This document shows, in pieces, positions 8,427 to 17,174 of a stretch of DNA of 64,000 bases. The DNA comes from Methylobacterium mesophilicum SR1.6/6 (GTDB lineage Bacteria > Pseudomonadota > Alphaproteobacteria > Rhizobiales > Beijerinckiaceae), in the NCBI RefSeq assembly GCF_000364445.2, contig NZ_CP043538.1, positions 2,611,612 to 2,675,611 on the forward strand, given 5' to 3'. Both the position numbers and the translations under genes were made by a program. The notes below the pieces were generated by a model. That model was not told the DNA's origin. It worked only from the letters and a program-made list of their open reading frames with translations, and did not search any database. Position 1 is the first letter of the stretch; every line of letters begins with the position of its first letter.

Positions 8427-8618
8427 TCAGCCGAAGGATCCGAAGCCGGAATCCGTCTGGCTGGCGGGTCGCGGGGTCGGCGGAGCGGGCGGGTTCGGAT
8501 CGTTCGGGTCGAAGGCAGCGGGTTCGCCCGTGACCGGATGCGCGGGTGCGCTCGGTGCGCGAGGCTCCTCGGTCTGGGTGATCTCGGTCAGGGTGTCGGT
8601 CTCGATCCCTCGTGACAT
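8427..8618 (-). CDS. Small acidic Pro-rich hypothetical protein
   Basis: A possible 63-residue product, MSRGIETDTLTEITQTEEP followed by a Pro/Asn/Asp-rich disordered tail ending in GFGSFG. No signal peptide or membrane segment is seen. An AGAGGG-type ribosome binding site precedes the ATG on the minus strand. It sits antisense in the gap between the MidA-like gene and pgeF, interrupting an otherwise co-directional set. Conservation is unknown to me, so it could be spurious. Confidence 0.45.
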   Translation of the reverse strand: MSRGIETDTLTEITQTEEPRAPSAPAHPVTGEPAAFDPNDPNPPAPPTPRPASQTDSGFGSFG

Positions 8619-8765
8619 CGCAATCCCTCTCGCAAACCCTCGCGAAGGAAAGCCAGCATCAGCCTCCTTTTGCGGTGCAACACGAATCTGCCGCCTCGAG
8701 CGTCATCGTCAAGGGGACGGCCATGCGGTATCGGACCGCGACAGGGAACCGCGAGGGAGCCGACT

Positions 8766-9548
8766 GTGACCGCAGGCATGATGATCGAGGCGCCGGAACT
8801 CTCCTCTCACGCCGGGCTGCGCCACGCCTTCTTCACCCGCGTAGGCGGCGTGTCTGACGGGATCTACGCCTCGCTCAACGGCGGACTCGGATCCCAGGAT
8901 GCGCCTGAGCGGGTCGCCGAGAACCGGGCGCGCATGTGCGCGCAACTCGGCCTCGCGCCCGACCGGCTGGTCAGCCTGTATCAGGTCCATTCGGCCGAGG
9001 TCGTCGTCGTGGAGGCGCCGTTTCCCGGGTCGGACCGCCCGAAGGCGGATGCCATGGTGACGCGGACGCCCGGCCTGGCCCTGGGTATCGCGACCGCCGA
9101 TTGCGGGCCGATCCTGTTCGCGGATCCCGAGAACGGGGTCGTCGGGGCGGCTCATGCGGGCTGGAAAGGTGCGCTGACGGGCGTGATCGGCGCGACGGTC
9201 GCCGCCATGGAGAGGCTGGGGGCGCGCCGCAGTCGGATCGTGGCCGTTCTGGGTCCGACGATCGCGCAGTCCTCCTACGAGGTCGGTCCGGACTTCGTCG
9301 CCCGCTTTCGCGGGGAAGCACCCGGGATGGAGCGGTTCCTGGGTCCGGGCACGCGCGCCGATCATGCGCAGTTCGATCTGCCGAGCTTCATCCTGGCCCG
9401 CTTGGCCGAGGCGGATGTCGGCGAGGCCACGTCGCTGAACCTCTGCACCTACGCGGATCCCGAACGGTTCTACAGCTACCGGCGCACGACGCATCGGGGC
9501 GAAGCGGATTACGGCCGACTGATCTCGGCGATCGCCCTCACGCCGTAG
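8766..9548 (+). CDS. pgeF: PgeF/YfiH laccase-domain protein (purine nucleoside phosphorylase-like)
   Basis: The 260-residue product belongs to the former multicopper polyphenol oxidase family, now known as purine nucleoside phosphorylase / peptidoglycan editing factor. Typical metal-site and core segments are YQVHSAEVVVVE, GIATADCGPILFAD (Cys) and GAAHAGWKGALTGVI (His). The C-terminal part has NLCTYADPERFYSYRR, also typical. GTG 8766 is preferred because GGGAG lies just upstream; ATG 8778 is the alternative. It follows lgt and the MidA-like gene, as in related genomes, although a small opposite-strand reading frame lies in between. Confidence 0.9.
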   Translation: MTAGMMIEAPELSSHAGLRHAFFTRVGGVSDGIYASLNGGLGSQDAPERVAENRARMCAQLGLAPDRLVSLYQVHSAEVVVVEAPFPGSDRPKADAMVTRTPGLALGIATADCGPILFADPENGVVGAAHAGWKGALTGVIGATVAAMERLGARRSRIVAVLGPTIAQSSYEVGPDFVARFRGEAPGMERFLGPGTRADHAQFDLPSFILARLAEADVGEATSLNLCTYADPERFYSYRRTTHRGEADYGRLISAIALTP

Positions 9549-9823
9549 CGGCAGCCCCCCAAGCACAGGCCGGTCGGGGTGCGACACTTTGTCAACGCAG
9601 CTTGGCAGAAAAAGCGTGGCCGCAACCGAACCTTGGCCGTTCGAGCGCGTTTAGGGGTCAAGGTGCCGGGGAAAACGGCGGGTTGCCACAAGGGGCCGCG
9701 ATGAGCGGTCGGCGACACCGCGGAGCGCAAAGCAGCCCTGGAACCGCTGGAACGCAACCAGATCCGTGTTCCGCGGACGACCCGCGAGACGGGCGGCGCG
9801 GAACCACCAGTGAGGACCAGACC

Positions 9824-10663
9824 ATGAAATCCCTGCTCCGTGCCGCCACGGCCCTCGCCGGCGTCGCCGTCGCCGGTTCCGCCTCGGCGGCCGACCTTCC
9901 GCGCCGTGCCGCGCCGCCGCCGGTGTTCACCCCCGTGCCGGTGTTCACCTGGACCGGCGCCTACTTCGGTATCAACGCCGGCTACGCCTTCGACGCCAGC
10001 GACCGCAACACCGGCAACACCTTCGGCGTGCCCTTCCCCTACGCCGCCCCCGGCACGGTGGCCACCTTCCGCAACCGCAGCCAGGACGGCTTCTCCGGCG
10101 GTGGCCAGGTCGGCTACAACTACCAGTTCACCCCGGGCTCGGGCGTGGTCATCGGCGTCGAGGCCGACGCCCAGTACCTCGACTTCGGCCGCAACCGGAA
10201 CAACGCCTTCCTCTCCGGCGCCCTGGCCCCCGGCTACTACGTCACCGACCCGCGCGGCCTCTCCAGCCTCGACTTCTTCGGCACCGTGCGCGGCCGCCTC
10301 GGCTACGCCTTCGACCGCACCCTCGTCTACGGCACCGGCGGCTTCGCCTACGGCTCGGGCAGCGCCGACCGCTCCTTCGGCGGCTTTGCCGGCAACGACA
10401 GCTTCCGCACCGGATGGGCCGTCGGCGGCGGCATCGAGTACGCCCTGCCCACCGACTCCTTCCTGAACTTCTTCCGCTCCTCGGCCGTCACGCTCAAGGT
10501 CGAAGGCCTGTACGTCAACCTCGACCGCAACACCCGCAACCAGGGCGCGTTCGTCATCAACGCCGCCAACAACGTCCCGGCCGTCTACAGCCCGATCGGA
10601 CGACGCGCCGACGAGTTCGCCGTCGTCCGCGCCGGCCTGAACTACAAGTTCGGCACCTTCTAG
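9824..10663 (+). CDS. Outer-membrane beta-barrel protein (Omp25/Omp31-like)
   Basis: The 279-residue product has a signal peptide (MKSLLRAATALAGVAVAGSA, predicted cleavage after SASA near residue 22) and alternating aromatic/polar strands. Repeated motifs are WTGAYFGINAGYAF, GGQVGYNYQFTPGSGVVIGV, FGTVRGRLGYAF and GWAVGGGIEYAL, and the chain ends LNYKFGTF with a C-terminal Phe as required by the BAM machinery. This is the family of abundant small porin-like surface proteins of Hyphomicrobiales. It is monocistronic: the 275-base leader upstream holds no other gene I can support, and a perfect hairpin terminator follows. Confidence 0.93.
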   Translation: MKSLLRAATALAGVAVAGSASAADLPRRAAPPPVFTPVPVFTWTGAYFGINAGYAFDASDRNTGNTFGVPFPYAAPGTVATFRNRSQDGFSGGGQVGYNYQFTPGSGVVIGVEADAQYLDFGRNRNNAFLSGALAPGYYVTDPRGLSSLDFFGTVRGRLGYAFDRTLVYGTGGFAYGSGSADRSFGGFAGNDSFRTGWAVGGGIEYALPTDSFLNFFRSSAVTLKVEGLYVNLDRNTRNQGAFVINAANNVPAVYSPIGRRADEFAVVRAGLNYKFGTF

Positions 10664-10710
10664 GATCGGGGCGGCGCGGCTGCGGCCGCGTCCCACGGTC
10701 GGAGTGCAGG

Positions 10711-10734
10711 AAGCCCGGCCCACAGGCCGGGCTT
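10711..10734 (+). terminator. Terminator after the beta-barrel gene
   Basis: A perfect 10-bp stem, AAGCCCGGCC at 10711-10720 and GGCCGGGCTT at 10725-10734, encloses the loop CACA, about 50 bases after the stop codon. TTT follows shortly after, at about 10740. Confidence 0.85.
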
Positions 10735-10860
10735 CTCGCGTTTCGTGACCCGCCAATGAAGTTTTCGCAATCCCCCTGACAAAGCGTCGCCGCGCACCCA
10801 TGTCCTAGCTGCCATGCGGCGCGTTCGGGCCCGCGGGTGAGATTCGAGGAGGACGACTCC

Positions 10861-11628
10861 ATGAACAGCGAAGAACGCGACGTCATTTCGGGTATCTTCC
10901 AGCGGCTGGAGCAGGCACAGACCCAGCCCCGCGACGCGGAGGCGGAGCGCTTCATCGCCGACAAGCTCCGTGCGCAGCCCTACGCGCCCTACGCGATGGC
11001 GCAGCTGATCTACGTGCAGGAAGAGGCGATCAAGAGCCTGAACCAGCAGCTGGAGCAGGCCCGCAGTCAGGCGGCCCCGGCCCAGTCGTCTGGGGGCGGC
11101 GGCTTCCTGTCGAGCATCTTCGGCGGCGGCGGCCAGCAGCGCCAGGAGCCCCAGCCCGGCTACGGGCAGCCGCGTCCGGGCGGCCAGCCCTGGGGCAATC
11201 AGGGCGGCCCGCAGCAGGGTTACCCCCAGCAGGGCGGCTACCCGCAACAGGGCGGCTACCCGCAGCAGCAGGGCGGCCCGTGGGGCGGCCAGCCCCAGGC
11301 CCCGGCGCGCGGCGGCGGCTTCATGGCGACGGCGCTGCCCATGGCGGCCGGCGCGGCGGGCGGCATGCTCCTCGGCAGCGCCCTGTCGAACGCCTTCGCG
11401 GGCGGCCATTCCAGCCTCGGCAGCGCCGCGGCAGCGGGCCTCGGCGGCGGAAGCGGCGAGACCATCGTTAACAACTACTACGGCGACGGCGGTGGCAACC
11501 AGGATCTCGGCTCGGCCCTGGACAACAGCGGCGGCGACATGGGCGGCTTCCAGGACGCCGGCTACAGCGATCCGGGCGGTGATTTCGGCGGCGACCTCGG
11601 CGGCGGCGACGACAGCGACTGGACCTGA
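10861..11628 (+). CDS. DUF2076 family protein
   Basis: The 255-residue product starts with an alpha-helical segment (about residues 1-80; NSEERDVISGIFQRLEQ, FIADKLRAQPYAPYAMAQLI), as in the DUF2076 family of periplasmic ligand-binding sensor-like proteins of unknown function. It is followed by a Gly/Gln/Pro-rich region with tandem YPQQGG units near residues 120-145, a hydrophobic segment (ATALPMAAGAAGGMLLGSAL) near 160-180, and a Gly/Asp-rich tail. GAGGAGGA directly upstream fixes ATG 10861. It has a strong hairpin after it and no co-directional partner. Confidence 0.85.
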   Translation: MNSEERDVISGIFQRLEQAQTQPRDAEAERFIADKLRAQPYAPYAMAQLIYVQEEAIKSLNQQLEQARSQAAPAQSSGGGGFLSSIFGGGGQQRQEPQPGYGQPRPGGQPWGNQGGPQQGYPQQGGYPQQGGYPQQQGGPWGGQPQAPARGGGFMATALPMAAGAAGGMLLGSALSNAFAGGHSSLGSAAAAGLGGGSGETIVNNYYGDGGGNQDLGSALDNSGGDMGGFQDAGYSDPGGDFGGDLGGGDDSDWT

Positions 11629-11646
11629 TTGTCCGGCACACCGAAT

Positions 11647-11683
11647 GGAAGGCTCGGTCGCGTCAGGCGCGGCCGGGCCTTCC
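11647..11683. terminator. Long hairpin between convergent genes (bidirectional terminator)
   Basis: GGAAGGCTCGGTCGCG (11647-11662) pairs with CGCGGCCGGGCCTTCC (11668-11683) over about 16 bp including G-T wobbles, with the loop TCAGG. It lies between the ends of two converging genes and can serve both. Confidence 0.85.
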
Positions 11684-11709
11684 TCGTATCTGGGGGAAGC
11701 GTGAGGCGT

Positions 11710-12501
11710 TCAGAGAACCTCGACCCGCGTTCCCACGGGCACGCGCTCGTAGAGATCGATGACGTCGTCGTTCATCATCCGGATGCACCCCGACGAGACC
11801 GATTGCCCGATCGTATTGGGCTCGTTCGTCCCGTGGATCCGGTAGAGTGACGAGCCGAGATAGAGGGCCCGTGCGCCCAGCGGGTTCTCCGGGCCGCCGG
11901 CCATGTGGCGCGGCAGGTCGGGGCGGCGGGCGAGCATCTCGGCCGGCGGCGTCCAGTCCGGCCATTCCGCCTTGCGGCTGACGGTCTTGAGCCCGCTCCA
12001 GGCGAAGCCGGGCCGGCCGACACCGATGCCGTAGCGGAGAGCCCGCTGGCCGGCCTGCACGAGGTAGAGGTGCTTGCCCGCAGTGTCGATCACGATTGTT
12101 CCGGGCCTCTGCGAGCCGGGGAACGCGACCTCCTGGCGCTGATATTCGGGTGCGACCGCGCGGGCGATGCGGCTCGGATCGGCCTGAGGCGCGCCGTAGC
12201 CGCCGGTCGGCGGCACCCCATAGGGTTGTGGCTGTGCGTAGACCTGGGCTGGCCCGGGCTCGGCGGGCAGAAGCTCGCCCGAATAGGCCGCGACCCGCAT
12301 AGGCGCCTCGCCCCGCTGCGGCTGCGCGTAACGCTGCGGCCAGGTCTGCCGCCCGGCCCCGGCCCCACCTGTGACGAGATACTCGATCAGGCCGCCCCCG
12401 TAACCACCCTCGGCGTAGCGCGCCTGTTGCGCCTGCGCGGGCACGCAGGCGGCAGCCGCGGCCAAGGCCGCCCACAGACCCACACGGACCGATCCCCGCA
12501 T
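11710..12501 (-). CDS. L,D-transpeptidase (YkuD domain), exported
   Basis: The 263-residue product has a signal peptide (MRGSVRVGLWAALAAAAACV, then PAQAQ), a Gln/Pro/Gly-rich linker to about residue 125, and a C-terminal YkuD domain. The active-site region is YRIHGTNEPNTIG followed by SVSSGCIRMMNDDV, where the catalytic Cys is in SSGC in place of the more usual SHGC. Such enzymes make 3-3 peptidoglycan cross-links or attach proteins to the wall in the periplasm. GGGAGG before ATG 12501 supports this start rather than a longer frame. A second, larger L,D-transpeptidase lies at 39.5-40.7 kb. Confidence 0.92.
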   Translation of the reverse strand: MRGSVRVGLWAALAAAAACVPAQAQQARYAEGGYGGGLIEYLVTGGAGAGRQTWPQRYAQPQRGEAPMRVAAYSGELLPAEPGPAQVYAQPQPYGVPPTGGYGAPQADPSRIARAVAPEYQRQEVAFPGSQRPGTIVIDTAGKHLYLVQAGQRALRYGIGVGRPGFAWSGLKTVSRKAEWPDWTPPAEMLARRPDLPRHMAGGPENPLGARALYLGSSLYRIHGTNEPNTIGQSVSSGCIRMMNDDVIDLYERVPVGTRVEVL

Positions 12502-12789
12502 CGCAACCTCCCGCACCGGGGCACACGCCCGCTGCGGCGGGAGGATCCCGCCGGATCTTGGCGAATCAGGTGAACGAACGTGGTGAATCCGGCTGAACCG
12601 CGTTGCCCTCCCCGCCCGGACGGCCTCAGCGTGAATCAAACGTCAATGCCGGTGCTTCGCCGGGGGCACCGAATTCTTGGCCGCTTCTTCGTCGCAGTGC
12701 CACGCATGCGTTGGCAAGCTTGGCAGTCACAGTCCGCTAACTGATGTGTTAGAGAGTTGGGCCGACGGAACCCGAACGCCTACGCCCGG

Positions 12790-13509
12790 ATGATGACCCA
12801 GAAGCGCTACCGCATTGAAGACGTTCTCGGGCTTCCCGGAGCCCCGCCACCGCCGGCGGGCGTTCCCGCCTCGGGCGAGCGCCTCGACGAGATCTACAAC
12901 GCCATCCAGGACCTGCGCCGCATCACGCAGATGAGCGCCAGCGAGACGGTCGAATCGTGCCGGCGCGAGTTGCACGAGGCCCTGGCCATGCGGACCGAGC
13001 TGGACGTGATGAAGGAGGCGATCACCCGCACGAAGGCGGAGCTGGCGACCCTCCACCGGACCGAATACACCGGCAAGGGCATGCGCCGGGCCGCGGACGA
13101 ACTCGACGCCGTCGTGGACTCGACGGAGCGCGCGACGACGCAGCTCCTCGGCGCGATCGAGGAGATCGAGAGCCATGCCGGCATGCTCAACGCCACGACG
13201 CTGCCGCCCGGCATGAAGCCGCACGTCGACGTCATCCTGGAGCGGGTGATCACGGCCTACGAGGCCTGCAACTTCCAGGACCTGACGGGCCAGCGGATCA
13301 GCAAGATCGTCGGTGTGATGAAGTTCATCGAGGAACATCTTGACCGGCTGATCGCCACGTGGTCGGAGCTGGACAGCTTCAAGGAACTCATCGCCGTCAT
13401 GCCGGTCTCCACCGCCCTGGACGACGAGAGCAGCTTGCTCAACGGGCCGAAGCTCGACCACGATATCGGCCACGTGGACCAGAGCGACATCGACTCGCTG
13501 TTCGATTGA
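12790..13509 (+). CDS. cheZ: Chemotaxis phosphatase CheZ
   Basis: The 239-residue helical protein contains NFQDLTGQRISKI with the catalytic Asp164 and Gln168, corresponding to the two essential residues of E. coli CheZ in QDLTGQ. The C-terminus DQSDIDSLFD resembles the CheY-binding tail. CheZ speeds dephosphorylation of CheY-P. The start is uncertain: ATG 12790, ATG 12793 or TTG 12757 are possible and none has a strong ribosome binding site. No other chemotaxis gene is adjacent, as uvrC follows after 80 bases. Presence of CheZ in an alphaproteobacterium is known but not universal. Confidence 0.85.
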   Translation: MMTQKRYRIEDVLGLPGAPPPPAGVPASGERLDEIYNAIQDLRRITQMSASETVESCRRELHEALAMRTELDVMKEAITRTKAELATLHRTEYTGKGMRRAADELDAVVDSTERATTQLLGAIEEIESHAGMLNATTLPPGMKPHVDVILERVITAYEACNFQDLTGQRISKIVGVMKFIEEHLDRLIATWSELDSFKELIAVMPVSTALDDESSLLNGPKLDHDIGHVDQSDIDSLFD

Positions 13510-13589
13510 TCGCTTCGATCGGCCGCCGACGCGCATTTTTTGTCGGCGGCCCCGTCCCCCTCGGCGGCCGGAACGCTTAGATCTGCGGT

Positions 13590-15656
13590 ATGAGCCGCAG
13601 AGCCCTCTCAGACCTGCCCCCCGATACCTTCGACGACGGCCGCGATGCCGAGCGGGACGAGGGCGCAGACGAGCCCGAGGCCGGTCTTCCCACCGACGAG
13701 TCGCCGGAGATCGATTTCGATTTTGAGCCCGGCGCCGTGCAGGCCGGCACGGAGGTGATCCGCCGCTTCTGGTCGACGCTGCCGTCCTCGCCGGGCGTCT
13801 ACCGGATGTTCGATCACCGGGGCGACGTCCTCTACGTCGGCAAGGCGAAGAACCTGAAGAACCGGGTCGGCTCCTATGCCCGGGGTCAGGCGCACTCGAA
13901 TCGCATCGCCCGGATGATCTCGCAGACGGCGGCGATGGAATTCGTCACCACCGCCACAGAGACCGAGGCGCTGCTCCTGGAAGCCAACCTGATCAAGCAG
14001 TTGAAGCCCCGCTTCAACGTGCTGATGCGGGACGACAAGTCGTTCCCCTACATCCTGGTCACGGATGACGGCCCCGCACCGCAGATCGTCAAGCATCGCG
14101 GCGCAAGGCGGCGGAAGGGCAGCTATTACGGTCCCTTCGCGAGCGTCTGGGCGGTGAATCGGACAGTGAACGCCCTGCAGCGCGCCTTCCTGCTGCGCAC
14201 CTGCACGGACAGCTACTACGAGAACCGGACCCGGCCCTGCCTGCTCTACCAGATCAAGCGCTGCTCCGGCCCCTGCACGGGCGAGATTGCCCAGGAAGAC
14301 TACGCCACCATGGCGGACTCGGCCCGCGCCTTCCTGGCGGGCAAGTCGAACGCCGTGAAGGATCGGATGCGCGCCGAGATGCAGGAGGCCTCCGAGGCCA
14401 TGGAGTTCGAGCGTGCGGCCCGCTTCCGGGACAGGATCGCCGCGCTCTCGGCCATCCAGGGCGTCCAGGGAGTCAACACCCAGGGCGTCGAGGAAGCGGA
14501 CGTGTTCGCCCTGGACGAGCAGGCCGGCCAGTTCTGCATCGAGGTGTTCTTCTTCCGGAACTTCCAGAACTGGGGCAACCGCGCCTATTTCCCGAAGGCC
14601 GACCGGACCATGACGCCCGACGAGGTGCTGGGCTCGTTCATCGGCCAGTTCTACGACGACAAGCCGGCGCCCCGGACGATCCTGACCAGCCACCAGATCG
14701 AGGATGCGGAACTGGTGGCCGCCGCCCTGTCGAGCCGCGTCGATCACCGCGTCGAGATCCATCGGCCGAGCCGCGGCGAGCGCAAGAACCTCGTCGATTA
14801 CGCCCAGCGCAACGCCAAGGAGGCGCTCGCCCGGCGCCTCGCCGACACGGCGTCCCAGGGGAAGCTGCTCGCGGCCCTGGGGCAGGCCTTCGGCCTCGAC
14901 CGCGCGCCGCGCCGGATCGAGGTCTACGACAACTCGCACATCATGGGCACGAACGCCGTCGGAGGGATGATCGTCGCAGGGCCGACGGGGTTCATGAAGA
15001 CGCATTACCGCACGTTCAACATCAAGTCGGAGGAGCTTACCCCCGGGGACGATTACGGCATGATGCGCGAGGTTTTGCAGCGCCGGTTCAAGCGCTTGGT
15101 GAAGGAGGCGCCCCGTACCGAGCGGGAGGCGGCGGTCGCCGCCGCGGACGGTGGCGCGCAGGCGCCGGTGCCGCCGCCCGCGGAGGACGGCGAGGCGTTC
15201 CCGGCGTGGCCGGACCTCGTGCTGATCGACGGCGGCAAGGGGCAGCTCGACGCCGCCCGGACCGCCCTCGATGAAGTTGGCGTCTCGGGCGTACCCCTGG
15301 TCGGCGTCGCCAAGGGGCGCGACCGCGACGCCGGACGCGAGACGTTTTTCGTGCCCGGCCGTGCGCCCTTCAAGCTTCCGCCGCGCGACCCGACGCTCTA
15401 CTTCGTGCAGCGACTCCGAGACGAGGCGCACCGCTTCGCCATCGGCAGCCACCGGGCCAAGCGCAAGCGTGAAATGGTCAAGAATCCCCTGGACGAGATT
15501 GCCGGCATCGGGCCCAGCCGCAAGCGCGCGCTGCTGCACCATTTCGGGACCGTGAAGGCCATCCAGCGCGCGGCTTTCGAGGACCTGGCCAAGACGCCGG
15601 GCGTCAATGCCGCCACCGCCCGGGCCGTGTACGACTTCTTCCATGCCGGCGCCTGA
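13590..15656 (+). CDS. uvrC: Excinuclease ABC subunit C
   Basis: The 688-residue product makes both incisions in nucleotide excision repair. An acidic N-terminal extension of about 50 residues precedes the GIY-YIG domain ([22 protein letters not shown]). A UVR motif for UvrB binding is near residues 255-285 ([18 protein letters not shown]). The RNase H-like nuclease part follows ([34 protein letters not shown]), and helix-hairpin-helix repeats end the protein ([17 protein letters not shown]). A Glu/Ala-rich insertion lies near residues 505-535. It is followed by pgsA and moaD, a conserved order in Hyphomicrobiales. Confidence 0.97.
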   Translation: MSRRALSDLPPDTFDDGRDAERDEGADEPEAGLPTDESPEIDFDFEPGAVQAGTEVIRRFWSTLPSSPGVYRMFDHRGDVLYVGKAKNLKNRVGSYARGQAHSNRIARMISQTAAMEFVTTATETEALLLEANLIKQLKPRFNVLMRDDKSFPYILVTDDGPAPQIVKHRGARRRKGSYYGPFASVWAVNRTVNALQRAFLLRTCTDSYYENRTRPCLLYQIKRCSGPCTGEIAQEDYATMADSARAFLAGKSNAVKDRMRAEMQEASEAMEFERAARFRDRIAALSAIQGVQGVNTQGVEEADVFALDEQAGQFCIEVFFFRNFQNWGNRAYFPKADRTMTPDEVLGSFIGQFYDDKPAPRTILTSHQIEDAELVAAALSSRVDHRVEIHRPSRGERKNLVDYAQRNAKEALARRLADTASQGKLLAALGQAFGLDRAPRRIEVYDNSHIMGTNAVGGMIVAGPTGFMKTHYRTFNIKSEELTPGDDYGMMREVLQRRFKRLVKEAPRTEREAAVAAADGGAQAPVPPPAEDGEAFPAWPDLVLIDGGKGQLDAARTALDEVGVSGVPLVGVAKGRDRDAGRETFFVPGRAPFKLPPRDPTLYFVQRLRDEAHRFAIGSHRAKRKREMVKNPLDEIAGIGPSRKRALLHHFGTVKAIQRAAFEDLAKTPGVNAATARAVYDFFHAGA

Positions 15657-15669
15657 AAACCCCGCCGCG

Positions 15670-16329
15670 ATGGCCGAGCCCGGCCCGGAGGCGTTGACGC
15701 CCGCGCCGCGCTCTGATTTCACCCCGGCGATGAACGCCGTCCTCCCTCGACGACGGTCGCCGGCCTGGACGCTTGCGAACTGCCTGACCTACGGGCGCCT
15801 CGTCGCGGTACCGGTGATGGTCGCGCTGCTGTTCTGGCCCGAATCCCACACTGCCCGGTGGTCGGCGCTGGGCGTGTTCGTGGCCGCCGCGATCACCGAC
15901 TACCTGGACGGGTACGTCGCCCGCACATATCACCAGAGCTCGGCACTCGGCCGGATGCTCGACCCGATCGCCGACAAGCTTCTGGTCTCGGCCTGCCTGC
16001 TGATGCTGACGGCGGACCACACGATCGTCGGCACGAACATCTGGGCCGCCATCGTGATCCTGTGCCGCGAAGTGCTGGTCTCCGGTCTGCGCGAATACCT
16101 GGCCGAGCTGAAGGTCGGCGTGCCGGTCAGCAAGATCGCCAAGTGGAAGACCACCGTGCAGCTCGTCGCCCTCGGATTCCTGGTGGCCGGCCCCGCGGGC
16201 GAGACGGTCCTCCCCGGGACGGTGCCGATCGGCCTGACACTGCTGTGGCTCGCCGCGGCCCTCACGCTGTGGACCGGGTGGGACTACATGCGGGCCGGCA
16301 TCAAGCACGTCATCGACGACCCGCGCTGA
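15670..16329 (+). CDS. pgsA: CDP-diacylglycerol-glycerol-3-phosphate 3-phosphatidyltransferase
   Basis: This inner-membrane enzyme makes phosphatidylglycerophosphate, the committed step of phosphatidylglycerol synthesis. The CDP-alcohol phosphatidyltransferase signature (D-x2-DG-x2-AR-x8-G-x3-D-x3-D) is seen as DYLDGYVARTYHQ followed by LGRMLDPIADK. About four or five membrane segments are present. The start is uncertain: ATG 15670 gives 219 residues, ATG 15730 gives 199, and ATG 15643 would overlap uvrC. No strong ribosome binding site discriminates between them. It lies directly downstream of uvrC and 55 bases upstream of moaD, so the three probably form one transcript. Confidence 0.93.
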   Translation: MAEPGPEALTPAPRSDFTPAMNAVLPRRRSPAWTLANCLTYGRLVAVPVMVALLFWPESHTARWSALGVFVAAAITDYLDGYVARTYHQSSALGRMLDPIADKLLVSACLLMLTADHTIVGTNIWAAIVILCREVLVSGLREYLAELKVGVPVSKIAKWKTTVQLVALGFLVAGPAGETVLPGTVPIGLTLLWLAAALTLWTGWDYMRAGIKHVIDDPR

Positions 16330-16384
16330 TGCGCCGGGCCACGGGATGCGCGGCCCGCCCCCAAAAGTGCGCTACGGTGATGCG

Positions 16385-16636
16385 ATGAAGCTGGTCTATT
16401 TCGCCTGGGTCCGGGAACGGATCGGTCGTCCCGAGGAGGAGTTGGCCCTGCCGCCGGATATCGCCACCGTCGCGGACCTTGTGGGCTGGCTGCGCGGGCG
16501 CGGCGAGGAATACGCCTACGCGTTCGAGGATCCGGGCGTGGTGCGGGCCGCCATCGATCGCGCCCATGCCAAGCCCGAGACGTCGATCGCGGGCGCCCGC
16601 GAGATCGCGTTCTTCCCACCCATGACCGGCGGGTAA
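16385..16636 (+). CDS. moaD: Molybdopterin synthase small subunit MoaD
   Basis: The 83-residue ubiquitin-like protein begins MKLVYFAWVRERIG and ends MTGG. The C-terminal Gly-Gly is the site that MoeB adenylates and that carries the thiocarboxylate used to build the molybdopterin dithiolene. Family length is about 81-85 residues, so it is complete. It is the third gene after uvrC and pgsA. The partner moaE, often next in related genomes, is not found here: the following 220 bases are empty and a small secreted protein comes next. Confidence 0.93.
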   Translation: MKLVYFAWVRERIGRPEEELALPPDIATVADLVGWLRGRGEEYAYAFEDPGVVRAAIDRAHAKPETSIAGAREIAFFPPMTGG

Positions 16637-16856
16637 TGAGTGTCGCGGACGTCTGCGCACGTAGTCGGCCCGGCTTGAAACACTCCGGATTCCGGCGTTT
16701 CTGGCGCGGTCGCTCCGGCTGAACCTCATGCCGAACGGCGCGCGGACCGAGCCAAGTTCCTTTACGGGTTCGGGCCGCCTCCATGACTTTCAGATCAGCG
16801 GAACGCTCAAGCTGGGACCACGTTACTCGGTACCGATACCGATACTGGAGCCCACT

Positions 16857-17087
16857 ATGCGCAAGTCGTTGCTCGCTACTGCTGCCCTCCTGAGCCTCTG
16901 CGCCGCGGCGCAGGCGCAGACCACCGTCATCGAGCGGGATCGCCCCGCCGTCGTCGTCGATCGCCCGGCCTCCGAGTCGAAGTCCGTGACCGTGCACGAA
17001 CACGGCGACGGCTGCGTCACCAAGACGGTGCGCAAGGAGAACGACATGGGCGACTCCAAGACCGTGAAGAAGGAGACGTGCGACTGA
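16857..17087 (+). CDS. Small secreted hypothetical protein
   Basis: The 76-residue product has a clear signal peptide (MRKSLLATAALLSLCAAAQA, predicted cleavage near residue 21). The mature part of about 55 residues is charged, with Val-rich and Lys-rich segments and two Cys (DGCVTKT and the penultimate residue) that could form a disulphide in the periplasm. TGGAG lies ten bases before the ATG. Function unknown; I recognise no domain. Confidence 0.7.
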   Translation: MRKSLLATAALLSLCAAAQAQTTVIERDRPAVVVDRPASESKSVTVHEHGDGCVTKTVRKENDMGDSKTVKKETCD

Positions 17088-17174
17088 CGCACGATCCCGC
17101 GCAGGGGCGGATCCCTCCCCGGCGCCAAGCTCGAAGAACCGCCGACGAGCTTCCGACGAGCCTTCGCGGAGACG

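Noticed and set aside
11215..11280. Tandem repeat resembling a CRISPR or minisatellite
   Set aside because: It is an in-frame YPQQGG coding repeat in the DUF2076 protein, with no spacers.
13608..15722. Very long minus-strand reading frame opposite uvrC
   Set aside because: It is antisense to a clear UvrC, is rich in Arg/Gly/His as expected for the complement of GC-rich coding DNA, and shows no domain.
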